NCBI RefSeq assembly: GCF_030209475.1
Contig: NZ_JARVRW010000012.1
Span: 46,886 to 110,885 of the forward strand
DNA length: 64,000 nucleotides
Reading direction: 5' to 3'
Origin: Microbacterium sp. lyk4-40-TSB-66
GTDB taxonomy: Bacteria; Actinomycetota; Actinomycetes; Actinomycetales; Microbacteriaceae
Below, in pieces: positions 1 through 10,305 of this stretch. The notes beneath the pieces were generated by a model. The model worked only from the letters and a program-made list of their open reading frames with translations, ran no database searches and had not been told where the DNA came from. Position 1 is the first letter of the stretch, and every line of letters starts with the position of its first letter. The position numbers were made by a program, and so were the translations under genes.

Positions 1-96
1 TTCGGCGGCGACGACGCGGGCGTTCTCGAGCGCTTCGACCAGACGTTTCGAGGCGTCACCGAGGTTGCCGATCGGCGTCGCCGCGAGGATGATCAC
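1..96 (-). CDS. rsmI: 16S rRNA (cytidine-2'-O)-methyltransferase RsmI, N-terminal part
   Basis: Only the first 32 codons lie in the window; the gene runs off the left edge. The reverse strand from a GTG at 96 reads VIILAATPIGNLGDAS, the classic N-terminus of RsmI (AdoMet-dependent tetrapyrrole-methylase fold; the TPIGNLGD loop is its signature). RsmI 2'-O-methylates C1402 of 16S rRNA in the decoding centre. It is divergent from the O-mannosyltransferase gene with only about 11 bp between start codons, the same rsmI/pmt pairing known from other actinobacteria. Identification rests on a short but diagnostic stretch. Confidence 0.88.
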   Translation of the reverse strand, partial: MIILAATPIGNLGDASKRLVEALENARVVAAE

Positions 97-107
97 CGCC
101 CCACCTT

Positions 108-1691
108 ATGCTGGGGCGCGTGAGCACCGCTGTCCCCTCTCTGCGTCCCGAGGCGGAGCGCACGCGCCTCGATCATTGGCGCGACGTGCTGATCGGCGAC
201 CCCCGAGGCGTGCGACTGTGGCGCTGGCTGGCGCCGGCGCTCGTGACGATCGTCGCCGGCGTGCTGCGTCTGTTCGACGTCGGCACACCGCATGCGCTGG
301 TGTTCGACGAGACGTATTACGTGAAGGACTCGTGGAGCCAGTGGGTGCTCGGCTACCCGTCGACGTGGCCCGAGAACGCCGATGCCGGCTTCATCGCCGG
401 CGACACCGACATCTTCACCGGCGTGGGCAGCTATGTGGTGCACCCGCCCCTCGGACGCATCCTCATCGGTGCCGGCATGGCGCTGCTCGGCCCCGACTCG
501 GCCACGGGCTGGCGGCTGTCGGCCGTCGTCTTCGGCACGGCCACCGTGCTGCTGGTCTACCTGCTCGCACACAACCTCACCCGCTCGATCACGTTCTCCA
601 CCGTGGCATCCGGTCTCATCGCGATCGACGGCCTGAGCATCGTCCTCAGCCGCACCTCGCTGCTCGACGTGTTCCTGACGTTCTTCATCGTGCTGGCGTT
701 CTGGTTCGTCGCCCTCGATCACAAACGCACGGGCGACCGCCTCGACGCCGCGATGGACGAACTCCCCGGCACCACCCACAACTGGGGGCCCCTGCTATGG
801 GACCGCCCGTGGCTACTGGCGGCGGGCGCCGCCGCCGGCGCCGCCACCGCCGTGAAGTGGTCGGGGCTGTATCTGATCGCCGCGATCGGCATCTACGTCG
901 TCGTCACCGATGCGCTGGCGCGCCGCCGCGTCGGGATCGTCCAATGGCCGATGGATGCCGTGCGGCAGGGTCTGATCTCGTTCGTGCTCATCGTTCCCGT
1001 GTCGCTGGTCGTGTACCTGACGAGCTGGTCGGGCTGGCTGTTCACCACCGGCGGCTACATGCGCAGCAGTGAGGCACTGGGCACCGGTCTGCTGTCGTTC
1101 CTTCCCGTGCCGTTGCAGAACCTGTGGGCGTACCACGTGTCGATGTACGGCTTCCATGTCGGCCTCGTCACCCCGCACAGCTACGCCAGTCCCGCCTGGC
1201 AGTGGCCGTTCCTGATCCGCCCCACCTCGATGTACTGGCATCAGGACGACTTCGGAGTCAACGGCTGCGGCCTGCCGAACGGCTGCACCGAGGCGATCTC
1301 GAGCAACGCGAACCCGCTGATCTGGTGGGCCGGCATCGCGGCGGCCGTGTATCTGCTGGTGCGCTTCGTGATGGTGCGGGATTGGCGCCACGCGCTGGTG
1401 CTGACGGGCTTGGCCGCCACCTATCTCCCGTGGCTGATGTACCCCGAGCGCACGATCTTCCAGTTCTACACGGTGGCCATGATGCCCTTCCTCGTCCTCG
1501 CGATCGCTTTCGCGCTGCAGGATGCCACCCGGGGTGTGTGGCGGCTCTCCCGCACCCACGCGCAGGTGATCGTCGTGGTCTTCCTCGTCGTGTGCGTCGG
1601 CATATCGGCGTTCTGGTACCCGGTGTGGGCGGGCCTTCCCGTCTCGTACGAGTTCTGGCGGCTGCACAACTGGCTGCCCAGCTGGATCTGA
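108..1691 (+). CDS. Dolichyl-phosphate-mannose--protein mannosyltransferase (PMT family)
   Basis: 527-residue polytopic membrane enzyme that transfers mannose from polyprenyl-phosphate-mannose to Ser/Thr of proteins exported by Sec. The acidic DE pair of the first extracytoplasmic loop is visible as FDETYYVKD at residues 66-74, followed by a run of hydrophobic segments through the body and the C-terminal PMT_4TMC-like part. Length fits bacterial Pmt (about 520). ATG at 108 is used; an in-frame GTG at 120 is an alternative, and would leave more room for the divergent rsmI promoter. The next gene starts 1 nt after its stop, so they form an operon. Thr/Pro-rich exported proteins elsewhere in the window (GH3 lipoprotein, Ig-like protein) are plausible substrates (inference). 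Confidence 0.9.
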   Translation: MLGRVSTAVPSLRPEAERTRLDHWRDVLIGDPRGVRLWRWLAPALVTIVAGVLRLFDVGTPHALVFDETYYVKDSWSQWVLGYPSTWPENADAGFIAGDTDIFTGVGSYVVHPPLGRILIGAGMALLGPDSATGWRLSAVVFGTATVLLVYLLAHNLTRSITFSTVASGLIAIDGLSIVLSRTSLLDVFLTFFIVLAFWFVALDHKRTGDRLDAAMDELPGTTHNWGPLLWDRPWLLAAGAAAGAATAVKWSGLYLIAAIGIYVVVTDALARRRVGIVQWPMDAVRQGLISFVLIVPVSLVVYLTSWSGWLFTTGGYMRSSEALGTGLLSFLPVPLQNLWAYHVSMYGFHVGLVTPHSYASPAWQWPFLIRPTSMYWHQDDFGVNGCGLPNGCTEAISSNANPLIWWAGIAAAVYLLVRFVMVRDWRHALVLTGLAATYLPWLMYPERTIFQFYTVAMMPFLVLAIAFALQDATRGVWRLSRTHAQVIVVVFLVVCVGISAFWYPVWAGLPVSYEFWRLHNWLPSWI

Positions 1692-1692
1692 C

Positions 1693-2454
1693 GTGTCACG
1701 CGGCGACGACTGGCTGCACGACCCGCGGCCGATCCAGCGCGTCAAGGTGTTCCGCGATGCCCCGATCGACCCCGGTGCGTGGCCGGCCGACATCGCCGCC
1801 GTCGCCCACTTCCTCGACGTCGCGCAGGCCGACGGCTGGGAGTTCGGCGCGGGGGTGACCTTCCTCGTCGGCGAGAACGGCTCGGGGAAGTCGACGCTGA
1901 TCGAGGGGATCGCCGAGGCCTACGGCCTGCCCGCCGAGGGCGGATCGAGCAACGGCGGCGGCGAGACCCGTCGCACCGAGAGCCCGCTGGGTGAGTGGCT
2001 GCGGATCGAGCGGAGTCCGCGGGCCCCGCGGTTCGGCTTCTTCCTGCGCGCCGAGACCATGCACGGGTACTACTCGTGGCGCGACGACCTCCCCGACGCG
2101 CCGCCGAGCCTTCACCCGATGAGCCACGGCGAGTCCTTCAACGCCCTGCTCGACCAGGCGCTCGACCACCCGCATTACGTCGCGGGACTCGCGTGCCTCG
2201 ACGAGCCCGAGGCGGCGCTGTCGTTCTCGTCGACCCTGCGCTGGTTGGCATCGCTGGACCGCATGCGCTCGCGCGGCACCCAGGTGATCTGCGCCACCCA
2301 CTCCCCCGTGCTGGCGGCGCTGCCGGGTGCGACGATCCTCGAACTCGGCGAGTGGGGCATTCGCGAGAGCGCGTGGGAGGACCTCGAGGTGGTGCGGCTG
2401 CAGCGCGGGTTCCTGGAGGCGCCGGGGCGGTATCTGCGGCATCTGCTGGACTGA
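1693..2454 (+). CDS. AAA family ATPase (ABC/SMC-type, stand-alone)
   Basis: 253 residues, GTG start one base after the stop of the mannosyltransferase gene. Walker A GENGSGKST is at residues 60-68, Walker B LDEPEAAL near residue 170, and an H-loop-like ATHSP follows. This is the AAA_21/SbcC-like fold of small soluble ATPases often annotated as ATP-binding protein; there is no membrane partner or nuclease next to it. The region between the Walker motifs contains the HPMSHGESFNALLD segment, which acts as the ABC signature (SHGE for LSGG). The cellular role is unknown. Confidence 0.8.
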   Translation: MSRGDDWLHDPRPIQRVKVFRDAPIDPGAWPADIAAVAHFLDVAQADGWEFGAGVTFLVGENGSGKSTLIEGIAEAYGLPAEGGSSNGGGETRRTESPLGEWLRIERSPRAPRFGFFLRAETMHGYYSWRDDLPDAPPSLHPMSHGESFNALLDQALDHPHYVAGLACLDEPEAALSFSSTLRWLASLDRMRSRGTQVICATHSPVLAALPGATILELGEWGIRESAWEDLEVVRLQRGFLEAPGRYLRHLLD

Positions 2455-2709
2455 CGGCGGCGCGGCGGGGCGGCCTCCGGACGGCCGCGGGCGCCCATGG
2501 CCGGCCACGCACCGCCGTGGGCGCCACGATGCTCGCAAAGTTGCATGATGCTCGCAGCGGTGCGGGCGAAACGTGCGAGGAAAGAGCGGAACTGCGAGGT
2601 TCGAGCGGCGTCGACCGGATCGGTCGGTCAGACGCGTCTGTCGACGCCGACGTCAAGAGGCCCGATCCGGCGACCCCGCCCCGTCGCGCCCGCCGATCCG
2701 GTCAGCGCG
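2455..2709. other. Convergent intergenic region
   Basis: 255 bp between two converging genes. No credible coding region. It has a local drop in GC with the 10-mer GATGCTCGCA twice (2528-2537 and 2547-2556) and scattered TGCGAGG words. No strong hairpin terminator was recognised. Confidence 0.4.
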
Positions 2710-4527
2710 TCAAACCAGCGCAGCCGGGTCCGTCGTCGGCAAGGCGCATGTGAACGCGCGGCAGTCGTACGCCGTCGCCTCGCCGGTGGACGAGTCCTTG
2801 CCCGCGAACAGCTCGAAGCCCGCGGCGGCGAACGCCCGGGCCTGCGCGGGTGAGACCACCGCGACGACGTCGGCGGCGACCCGGCGCGCGGCCTCGGCGA
2901 TCTCGGCGTCGCGCTCGCCCACCACGACGACCTGCCGGGGCGCGGTGGCCAGACCCGCCGCGACCTCCAGGATGGCCCCGTGCGCGAGGGGCGTCGACAG
3001 CGCGACCTCGGCTGCGGCGCGCACGAGCGTCTCGGCCGCGGCGCGGTAGCGCTCGCCCGCGCCCAGACGCCAGAGGTCGAGCGCCGCGGCGGCGAACACC
3101 GACGGCCCCGAGGGCGACGCGCCGTCGCTGGGCACGCCGTGCGGCTGCATGCCCTGCGCGACGAGCACGGGGTCGCCCCCGCCGGGCGGATGGATGCCGT
3201 CGTCACCGAGGCACTGCTCGACGAGGGACCGCGCGCGCTCGGCGTAGACGACTTCGCCGGTGGCCCGCGCGAGGGCGAGCAGACCCCGGGCGAGTCCGCC
3301 GTAGTCCTCCAGCGTCGCGGGGGCGGCGGAGCGGATCTCGTCGAGCGATGCGCGGCGGAGCGTGCCGTCGTCGGCGACGTTGCTCTCGAGCACCGCGTCG
3401 GCCGCCCAGCGCGCGGCCTCCAGGAAGCGGGGGTCGGTGCGGGTGCCGGCGGCGGCGAGGGCGGCGATGGCGTGACCGTTCCAGCCGGTGACGACCTTGG
3501 CGTCGAGGGCGGGGGGCGTCAGGGCGGAACGGTCGATCGCACGGTAGTACCCGCCCTCGGAGCGCCGCCCGTCGACGACCGACTCCGAGTCTTGCGCGGC
3601 GGCGATCCCGCCCGAGGGCAGCTGCAGCACATCCACGAGGAATCGTGCGGCGTCGGTGGCGGCCGCCTCGTCGCCCGCGGCGAGTGCCACCTCGACGAGG
3701 CCCGCGTTGTCGGTGAGCATGCGCTCGTAGTGCGGGACACTCCAATCGCGGCGGGTGGCGTAGCGGAAGAAACCGCCCTCGACCGCGTCGTGGAGGTCGG
3801 ACGCCACCATGGCGGAGAGGGCACGGGATGCCACGGCGGCGGCATCCGGGGCGTCGGAGGTCAGGGCGGGGTGCTGCAGGAAGCGCAGCACAGGGGTGTT
3901 CGGGAACTTGGGCGTCTCGAACGCGGGGCCCGCGGCGAAGCCGGCGTACTCGCGGTCCTCGCGGGCGACGATCGTGCGCGCCGCGGCGGCGAGCCGATCG
4001 ACGGTCGGGGACGCGTCGGCCGGGGCGGTCTCCGCGGCCGCGAGTGCGTCACGGAGGGATGCGCCCGTGGCATCCACGTCGGTGCGGCGTTCGGTCCACG
4101 CCTCGCGCACCGCGGCCAGCACCTGGCGGAACGAGGGCTGCGGAGGGCGCGGCGTCGGCGGGAAGTAGGTGCCGGCGTAGAACACGCGCCCCTCGGGGCT
4201 GACGAACACCGTGAGGGGCCAGCCGAGGTGCGGAGTGAACGCGGATGCGGCGTCGAGGTAGGCGGCGTCGACGTCGGGATGCTCTTCGCGGTCGACCTTG
4301 ATCGAGACGAAGCCGTCGTTCAGGAGGCCGGCGGTCTCGACGTCCTGGAAGGACTCGCGCGCCATCACGTGGCACCAGTGACAGGTGCTGTAGCCGATCG
4401 AGACCATCACGGGAACGTCTCGCTCAGCTGCGAGCGCGAACGCCTCGGCCCCCCACGGGAACCACGCGACGGGGTTGTCGGCGTGGGCCCGCAGGTAGGG
4501 GCTCGAGGCGTTCGCGAGGCGGTTCAT
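2710..4527 (-). CDS. Thioredoxin domain-containing protein, YyaL/DUF255 family
   Basis: 605 residues. The N-terminal thioredoxin-like domain carries [14 protein letters not shown] with the redox pair C49 and C52, followed by [11 protein letters not shown], which is diagnostic of the YyaL/spermatogenesis-associated protein 20 family. The remainder is the alpha/alpha six-hairpin barrel that resembles N-acylglucosamine epimerases. Family members are usually 640-700 residues, so this is a compact version. The biochemical role is not established in the family. Start ATG at 4527 gives [20 protein letters not shown], the expected family N-terminus. Downstream neighbour of the aldo/keto reductase, 24 bp apart. 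Confidence 0.88.
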   Translation of the reverse strand: MNRLANASSPYLRAHADNPVAWFPWGAEAFALAAERDVPVMVSIGYSTCHWCHVMARESFQDVETAGLLNDGFVSIKVDREEHPDVDAAYLDAASAFTPHLGWPLTVFVSPEGRVFYAGTYFPPTPRPPQPSFRQVLAAVREAWTERRTDVDATGASLRDALAAAETAPADASPTVDRLAAAARTIVAREDREYAGFAAGPAFETPKFPNTPVLRFLQHPALTSDAPDAAAVASRALSAMVASDLHDAVEGGFFRYATRRDWSVPHYERMLTDNAGLVEVALAAGDEAAATDAARFLVDVLQLPSGGIAAAQDSESVVDGRRSEGGYYRAIDRSALTPPALDAKVVTGWNGHAIAALAAAGTRTDPRFLEAARWAADAVLESNVADDGTLRRASLDEIRSAAPATLEDYGGLARGLLALARATGEVVYAERARSLVEQCLGDDGIHPPGGGDPVLVAQGMQPHGVPSDGASPSGPSVFAAAALDLWRLGAGERYRAAAETLVRAAAEVALSTPLAHGAILEVAAGLATAPRQVVVVGERDAEIAEAARRVAADVVAVVSPAQARAFAAAGFELFAGKDSSTGEATAYDCRAFTCALPTTDPAALV

Positions 4528-4551
4528 GCGCTCCGGTCTACCGGATGTCGA

Positions 4552-5439
<888 letters not shown>

Positions 5440-6825
5440 CTACGACAGCGCAGGAGCGGATGCCGCCCGCGCGAGCGCGTCGGCGACGAGCCGCACGTTC
5501 TCGGTGACGGATCCCGCCGTCACCCGCACCCACTGCTGCGCGGGGTCGTCGGCGACGAACGGCCCGCCCGCAGCGACCGCGATCCCCTCCGCGGCGAGGT
5601 GCACGACGGCGGCGCGCTCGTCACGGACCGGCAGCCACAGGTTGATGCCGTCGGGTGCACCCACGTCGATGCCGAGGCGGCGCAGGGCCGCCGCCATGCG
5701 GTCTAGACGGTCGCGGTACAGGAGCCGGGCGGTGCGCACGGGAGCGACGGAGCGGGGGTCGGTGAGCAGTTCGAGGAGCACCGCCTGCAGCAGCCGCGAC
5801 GTCCATCCGGGTCCGAGCATGCGACGGCGCACGATCCGCTCGACGATGCGGGCGGGTCCGCCGAGGGCGGCGATGCGCAGGTCGGGGCCGTGCGACTTGG
5901 AGAACCCGCGCACGTGCACCACCTGCGCGGGGATCCACCGGGCGAGGGTGACCGCGGGGGCGGTGGCGATGAGGGCGGAGTGGTCGTCTTCGATGACGGT
6001 CACCGCGCGACCGCCGGGGACGGTGAGCAGCACGTCGGCCAGGCGCCTCGCCCGCTCGACCGACATCGACACCCCCGTCGGGTTCTGCGCCCGCGTCTGC
6101 AGCACCAGCGTCGAGGGACGCTGAGCGAGCGCGCGCGCCAGGGAGGCGGGAAGGATGCCGTCGGCGTCGCTGTGAAGCGGTATCGCGATGCCCCCGGTCG
6201 CCTCCACCAGGTCGAAGATGTAGGGGAAGCCCGGGGACTCCACCGCGACCCGGTCGCCGAAACGCACGACCTGCTCGACCGTGCGGGAGATGCCGTCCAG
6301 CGCCCCGTCGACGACGGTGAGCGCCTCGACCGTCCGCACCGGCCAGTCCTCCACCAGCGCATCGTGCAGCTCCGGCAGGACGGGCAGGTCGTGGTACCGG
6401 CCGGTGTCGGCCCGCGGACGCGCACGCGAGAGGGCCCGCTCTATCGAGGGCAGCATCGCGGGGTCGGGCGTGCCGAGCGAGAGGTCGAGACGGATGCCGT
6501 GGGCTCCCCGCCCGCCGAGTCCGCTCGGCGCGATGACGGGCGATCCCTCGCCCGTGGACATCCCGCGGACCCGCGGACTGAGCCACTCGCGCTTCTCCGT
6601 GCGCACGAAGGTGCCGGAACGACCGCGCGAGGTGACGACTCCCGCATGGGCCAGGGCGCGCCAGGCCGCGGCGATCGTTCCGGTGGACAGACCGAGGTCG
6701 GCCGCCATCTGCCGGACGGTCGGAAGACGCTCCCCCGGCGAGAGAGTGCCGTCGGTGACCAGACGGGCGATCTCCGCCGCCAGCCCCGCGGCGGAGCGTG
6801 ATCCGAGGGCGCGGGGCGAGAGCAT
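5440..6825 (-). CDS. MocR/PdxR-type transcriptional regulator (GntR wHTH + aminotransferase domain)
   Basis: 461 residues. Residues 1-75 form a GntR winged helix (LPTVRQMAADLGLSTGTI, then GRSGTFV); the rest is a class I aminotransferase-like domain with the PLP lysine in GFSKSHGPDLR near residue 310 and the ARTQNPTG-like segment QTRAQNPTGV. MocR proteins sense amine or amino-acid ligands through PLP. Start ATG 6825; the reading frame stays open further upstream only because of GC-rich shadow coding. It is divergent from the pyrimidine/hydantoin operon, making it the likely regulator of that operon (inference from position). Confidence 0.87.
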   Translation of the reverse strand: MLSPRALGSRSAAGLAAEIARLVTDGTLSPGERLPTVRQMAADLGLSTGTIAAAWRALAHAGVVTSRGRSGTFVRTEKREWLSPRVRGMSTGEGSPVIAPSGLGGRGAHGIRLDLSLGTPDPAMLPSIERALSRARPRADTGRYHDLPVLPELHDALVEDWPVRTVEALTVVDGALDGISRTVEQVVRFGDRVAVESPGFPYIFDLVEATGGIAIPLHSDADGILPASLARALAQRPSTLVLQTRAQNPTGVSMSVERARRLADVLLTVPGGRAVTVIEDDHSALIATAPAVTLARWIPAQVVHVRGFSKSHGPDLRIAALGGPARIVERIVRRRMLGPGWTSRLLQAVLLELLTDPRSVAPVRTARLLYRDRLDRMAAALRRLGIDVGAPDGINLWLPVRDERAAVVHLAAEGIAVAAGGPFVADDPAQQWVRVTAGSVTENVRLVADALARAASAPALS

Positions 6826-6954
6826 GCGGCTCCAATTAACGGCGAAGTCACCCGGCGAAATCGTCGGGAAATGTTCAGGCGCGACAGTAACAGAACACCC
6901 GGCCAGAATGCGACCACCCGCATTCCCCCGCGGGGCGGAGATCGAGGAGGACCC
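6826..6954. promoter_or_regulatory. Divergent control region of mocR and the pyrimidine-catabolism operon
   Basis: 129 bp. Contains a direct repeat CGGCGAAGTC (6840-6849) / CGGCGAAATC (6853-6862), 13 bp apart, which is the kind of direct repeat MocR regulators bind, and an inverted pair TGTTC (6872-6876) / GAACA (6893-6897). The Shine-Dalgarno GAGGAGG sits just before ATG 6955. Operator assignment is inference. Confidence 0.45.
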
Positions 6955-7803
6955 ATGACGACGGTGCGAGCGGCCATCACGCAGACCACGTGGACCGGTG
7001 ACAAGGAATCGATGCTCGACAAGCACGAGCAGTTCGCGCGCGACGCGGCGGCGCGGGGAGCGGAGGTCGTCTGCTTCCAGGAGCTCTTCTACGGCCCGTA
7101 CTTCGGTATCACGCAGGACCAGAAGTACTACCGCTTCGCCGAGCCCGTCGACGGGCCGATCGTGCAGCGCTTCGCCGCGCTGGCGAAGGAGCTGGGCCTG
7201 GTGAGCGTGCTCCCCATCTACGAGGAGGCGCAGACCGGGGTGTACTACAACACCTCCGTACTGGTCGACGCCGACGGCACCGTGCTCGGCAGCTACCGGA
7301 AGAACCACATCCCTCACCTCGACAAGTTCTGGGAGAAGTTCTACTTCCGCCCCGGCAACCTCGGCTACCCCGTCTTCGACACCGCCGTCGGCAAGGTGGG
7401 CATGTACATCTGCTACGACCGCCACTTCCCCGAGGGCTGGCGCGAGCTGGGCCTGAACGGCGCCCACATGGTGTTCAACCCCAACGCGACCAAGCCCGGA
7501 CTGTCGAACCGCCTGTGGGAGGTCGAGGGACCCTGCGCCGCCGTCGCGAACGGCTACTTCGTGCTGCAGCCCAACCGCGTCGGCCGCGAGGACAACGAGT
7601 ACGGCGAGGATGCCGTCACCTTCTACGGGACGAGCCAGGTCATCGATCCGCGGGGCAACCACGTCGGTGCGGTGGGCTCGGCCGAGCACGAGGAGATCCT
7701 CATCCGCGACCTCGACATGGACCTCGTGCAGCAGATGCGCGACGACTGGCAGTTCTACCGCGACCGTCGCCCCGACACCTACGGCGAGATCGTGGAGGCC
7801 TGA
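6955..7803 (+). CDS. Beta-ureidopropionase / N-carbamoyl-amide hydrolase (nitrilase superfamily)
   Basis: 282 residues. Hydrolyses N-carbamoyl-beta-alanine (or an N-carbamoyl amino acid) to beta-alanine, CO2 and ammonia, the last step of reductive pyrimidine breakdown. The catalytic triad is visible: E43 in CFQELFYGPYF, K116 in SYRKNHIPHL and C153 in YICYDRHFPEGWRELG. ATG 6955 is chosen for its strong GGAGG 5 nt upstream and because it gives the normal nitrilase N-terminus. The dihydropyrimidinase follows 1 nt after its stop, consistent with coupled translation. Confidence 0.88.
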   Translation: MTTVRAAITQTTWTGDKESMLDKHEQFARDAAARGAEVVCFQELFYGPYFGITQDQKYYRFAEPVDGPIVQRFAALAKELGLVSVLPIYEEAQTGVYYNTSVLVDADGTVLGSYRKNHIPHLDKFWEKFYFRPGNLGYPVFDTAVGKVGMYICYDRHFPEGWRELGLNGAHMVFNPNATKPGLSNRLWEVEGPCAAVANGYFVLQPNRVGREDNEYGEDAVTFYGTSQVIDPRGNHVGAVGSAEHEEILIRDLDMDLVQQMRDDWQFYRDRRPDTYGEIVEA

Positions 7804-7804
7804 C

Positions 7805-9241
7805 ATGGCCACCACCCTGCTCACCGGAGGAACCGTCGTCTCGGCGACCGGTCGCACCCCCGCCGACGTGCTCCTCGACGGCGAGACGATCGCCGCCGTG
7901 CTCGCGCCCGGATCGACCCTGCTCGGGCACGACCTCGCGGCATCCGTCGACACCGTCATCGACGCCACCGGCAAGTACGTCATCCCCGGCGGGATCGACG
8001 CGCACACGCACATGCAGCTGCCCTTCGGCGGCACGAGCGCCTCGGACACCTTCGAGACCGGCACGCGGGCCGCCGCCTGGGGCGGCACCACGACGATCGT
8101 CGACTTCGCCGTGCAGCGCACCGGCGAGCGCGTGCAGGACGGCCTCGCCCACTGGCACGAACTCGCCGCGGGCAACTGCGCGATCGACTACGGCTTCCAC
8201 CAGATCGTCGGAGGGGTGGATGCCGACTCGCTCGCGGCGCTGCCGGGGCTCATCGACGAGGGCATCTCGAGCTTCAAGATGTTCATGGCCTACCCGGGCG
8301 TGTTCTACGCCGACGACGCGCAGATCCTCCGGGCGATGCAGGTGGCCGCCGACACCGGCCTGCTGACGATGATGCACGCCGAGAACGGCCCCGTGATCGA
8401 CGTGCTCGCCGAGCAGCTGATCGAGAAGGGGAAGACCTCTCCGTACTTCCACGGCGTCGCGCGCGCCTGGCAGATGGAGGAGGAGGCCACCCACCGCGCG
8501 ATCATGCTGTCGCACCTGACCGGCGCCCCCCTGTACGTGGTGCACGTCAGCGCCAAGCAGGCCGTCGAGCAGCTCGCGTGGGCGCGCGACAACGGTCAGA
8601 ACGTGTTCGGTGAGACGTGTCCCCAGTACCTCTACCTCTCGCTGGAAGACCAGCTCGGGGCCACCAGCGAGGAGTGGGGAGACTTCGAGGGCGCCAAGTG
8701 GGTGTGCTCCACGCCGCTGCGTTCGAAGCACGAGGGCCACCAGCACCACATGTGGCAGGCCCTTCGCACCAACGACATCCAGATGGTGTCCACCGATCAC
8801 TGCCCGTTCTGCATGAAGGACCAGAAGACCCTCGGTCAGGGCGACTTCCGCGCGATCCCCAACGGCATCGGCTCGGTGGAGCACCGCATGGACCTCATGT
8901 ACCAGGGTGTCGTCACCGGGCAAATCACCCTCGAACGGTGGGTGGAGCTCACCAGCACCACCCCCGCGCGCATGTTCGGCATGTACGGCAAGAAGGGCGT
9001 CATCGCGCCGGGCGCCGACGCCGACGTCGTGATCTACGACCCGGCGGGTCACACCTCCATCGGTGTGGGCAAGACCCACCACATGAACATGGACCACTCC
9101 GCGTGGGAGGGATACGAGATCGACGGACACGTCGACACCGTCATCTCGCGCGGCAAGGTCGTCGTCGACGACGGCGCCTACGTCGGCACCGCGGGCGACG
9201 GCAGGTTCGTCAAGCGCGGCCTGAGCCAGTACCTGATCTGA
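7805..9241 (+). CDS. hydA: Dihydropyrimidinase / D-hydantoinase
   Basis: 478-residue amidohydrolase that opens the ring of dihydrouracil, dihydrothymine or 5-substituted hydantoins. Metal ligands H67 and H69 are in GGIDAHTHMQ; K158 in SSFKMFMAYPG is the lysine that is carboxylated to bridge the two zinc ions; STDHCPF holds a further conserved Asp/His. Length is typical (460-490). Start ATG 7805 overlaps nothing but follows the ureidopropionase stop by one base. The pairing of ring-opening and carbamoyl-hydrolysing enzymes defines the pathway. Confidence 0.92.
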   Translation: MATTLLTGGTVVSATGRTPADVLLDGETIAAVLAPGSTLLGHDLAASVDTVIDATGKYVIPGGIDAHTHMQLPFGGTSASDTFETGTRAAAWGGTTTIVDFAVQRTGERVQDGLAHWHELAAGNCAIDYGFHQIVGGVDADSLAALPGLIDEGISSFKMFMAYPGVFYADDAQILRAMQVAADTGLLTMMHAENGPVIDVLAEQLIEKGKTSPYFHGVARAWQMEEEATHRAIMLSHLTGAPLYVVHVSAKQAVEQLAWARDNGQNVFGETCPQYLYLSLEDQLGATSEEWGDFEGAKWVCSTPLRSKHEGHQHHMWQALRTNDIQMVSTDHCPFCMKDQKTLGQGDFRAIPNGIGSVEHRMDLMYQGVVTGQITLERWVELTSTTPARMFGMYGKKGVIAPGADADVVIYDPAGHTSIGVGKTHHMNMDHSAWEGYEIDGHVDTVISRGKVVVDDGAYVGTAGDGRFVKRGLSQYLI

Positions 9242-9251
9242 GAGGGACCCC

Positions 9252-10298
9252 ATGGACTTCGGTGTCGTCCTGCAGACGAACCCCCCGGCCGCCCGCACGG
9301 TGCAGCTGTCGCAGCTGGCCGAGGCGCACGGCTTCACCCACGTGTGGACCTTCGACTCGCACCTGCTGTGGCAGGAGCCCTACGTCATCCACTCCGCCAT
9401 CCTCGCGGCCACCCGCCGGGTGACCGTCGGCCCGTTCGTGACCAACCCGGCGACCCGCGACTGGACGGTCACGGCATCCACGTTCGCCACGCTCAACGAG
9501 ATGTACGGCAATCGCACGATCTGCGGCATCGGTCGCGGCGACTCGGCGGTGCGCGTCACCAACGGACGTCCGACGACGCTGAAGGCGCTGCGCGAGTCGA
9601 TCCACGTCATCCGCGAGCTCGGCAACTCCCGCGCCGTGGAGTACAACGGCGCGACTCTGCAGTTCCCCTGGAGCCGCGGGTCGGAGCTCGACGTGTGGGT
9701 CGCCGCCTACGGCCCGCTCGCGCTGAAGCTCACCGGCGAGGTGGGCGACGGCTTCATCCTGCAGCTGGCCGACCTCGACATCGCCGAGTGGATGATCTCG
9801 ACCGTCCGCGCGGCGGCCGAGAACGTCGGCCGCGACCCCGACGAGATCGCGTTCTGCGTGGCCGCGCCCATGTACATCGGCGAAGACACCCCCGAGTCGC
9901 GCGCGCACATGATCGAGCAGTGCCGCTGGTTCGGCGGGATGGTCGGCAACCATGTCGCCGACATCGTCGCCAAATACGGCCCTTCGACAGGCGCAGGGAC
10001 GGCCGGGCGGGTTCCCGCCGCCCTCACCGACTACATCGCGGGGCGCACGGGCTACGACTACAACTCGCACGGCAAGAGCGACAACGATCACGTCGACTTC
10101 GTGCCCGACGAGATCGTCGAGCGCTTCTGCGTCCTCGGCACAGCCGAGGAGCACATCGCCAAGCTCGAGAAGCTCCGCGCGCTGGGCGTCACGCAGTTCG
10201 CCGGCTACCTCCAGCACGACAACAAGGAGGAGACGATGCGGGTGTACGGCGAGACCGTGATCCCGGCTCTCACTCCCCCGGTGACGGCGAAGCGGTGA
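9252..10298 (+). CDS. LLM-class (F420/flavin-dependent) oxidoreductase, TIGR03842-like
   Basis: 348-residue luciferase-like TIM barrel; DFGVVLQTNPP at the N-terminus, followed by VWTFDSHLLWQEPY and CGIGRGDSAVR, is typical of the LLM subgroup that recurs in hydantoinase clusters. Shine-Dalgarno GAGAGGGA precedes ATG 9252. No dihydropyrimidine dehydrogenase lies in the cluster, so this enzyme could supply the redox step. Odd feature: an in-frame GC-rich insert around residues 243-254 is encoded by a REP-like repeat (see separate entry). Cofactor (F420 or FMN) cannot be told from sequence. Confidence 0.82.
   Translation: MDFGVVLQTNPPAARTVQLSQLAEAHGFTHVWTFDSHLLWQEPYVIHSAILAATRRVTVGPFVTNPATRDWTVTASTFATLNEMYGNRTICGIGRGDSAVRVTNGRPTTLKALRESIHVIRELGNSRAVEYNGATLQFPWSRGSELDVWVAAYGPLALKLTGEVGDGFILQLADLDIAEWMISTVRAAAENVGRDPDEIAFCVAAPMYIGEDTPESRAHMIEQCRWFGGMVGNHVADIVAKYGPSTGAGTAGRVPAALTDYIAGRTGYDYNSHGKSDNDHVDFVPDEIVERFCVLGTAEEHIAKLEKLRALGVTQFAGYLQHDNKEETMRVYGETVIPALTPPVTAKR
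9978..10018. repeat. REP-like CCTTCGACAGG element inside the LLM gene
   Basis: The stretch beginning CCCTTCGACAGGCGCAGGGAC resembles the dispersed CCCTTCGACAAGCTCAGGGnC palindromic repeat common in actinobacteria and sphingomonads. Arms CCCT-TCGACAG and CGCAGGG are still partly complementary. It adds about a dozen residues (KYGPSTGAGTAGRVPAAL) without breaking the frame. Similarity to the repeat family is from memory, not from a search. Confidence 0.45.
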
Positions 10299-10305
10299 CA
10301 CCCCC

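Noticed and set aside
6826..8175. Upstream extension of the MocR frame to 911 codons
   Set aside because: The extra part is antisense to the ureidopropionase and dihydropyrimidinase; the GntR winged helix starts at 6825.
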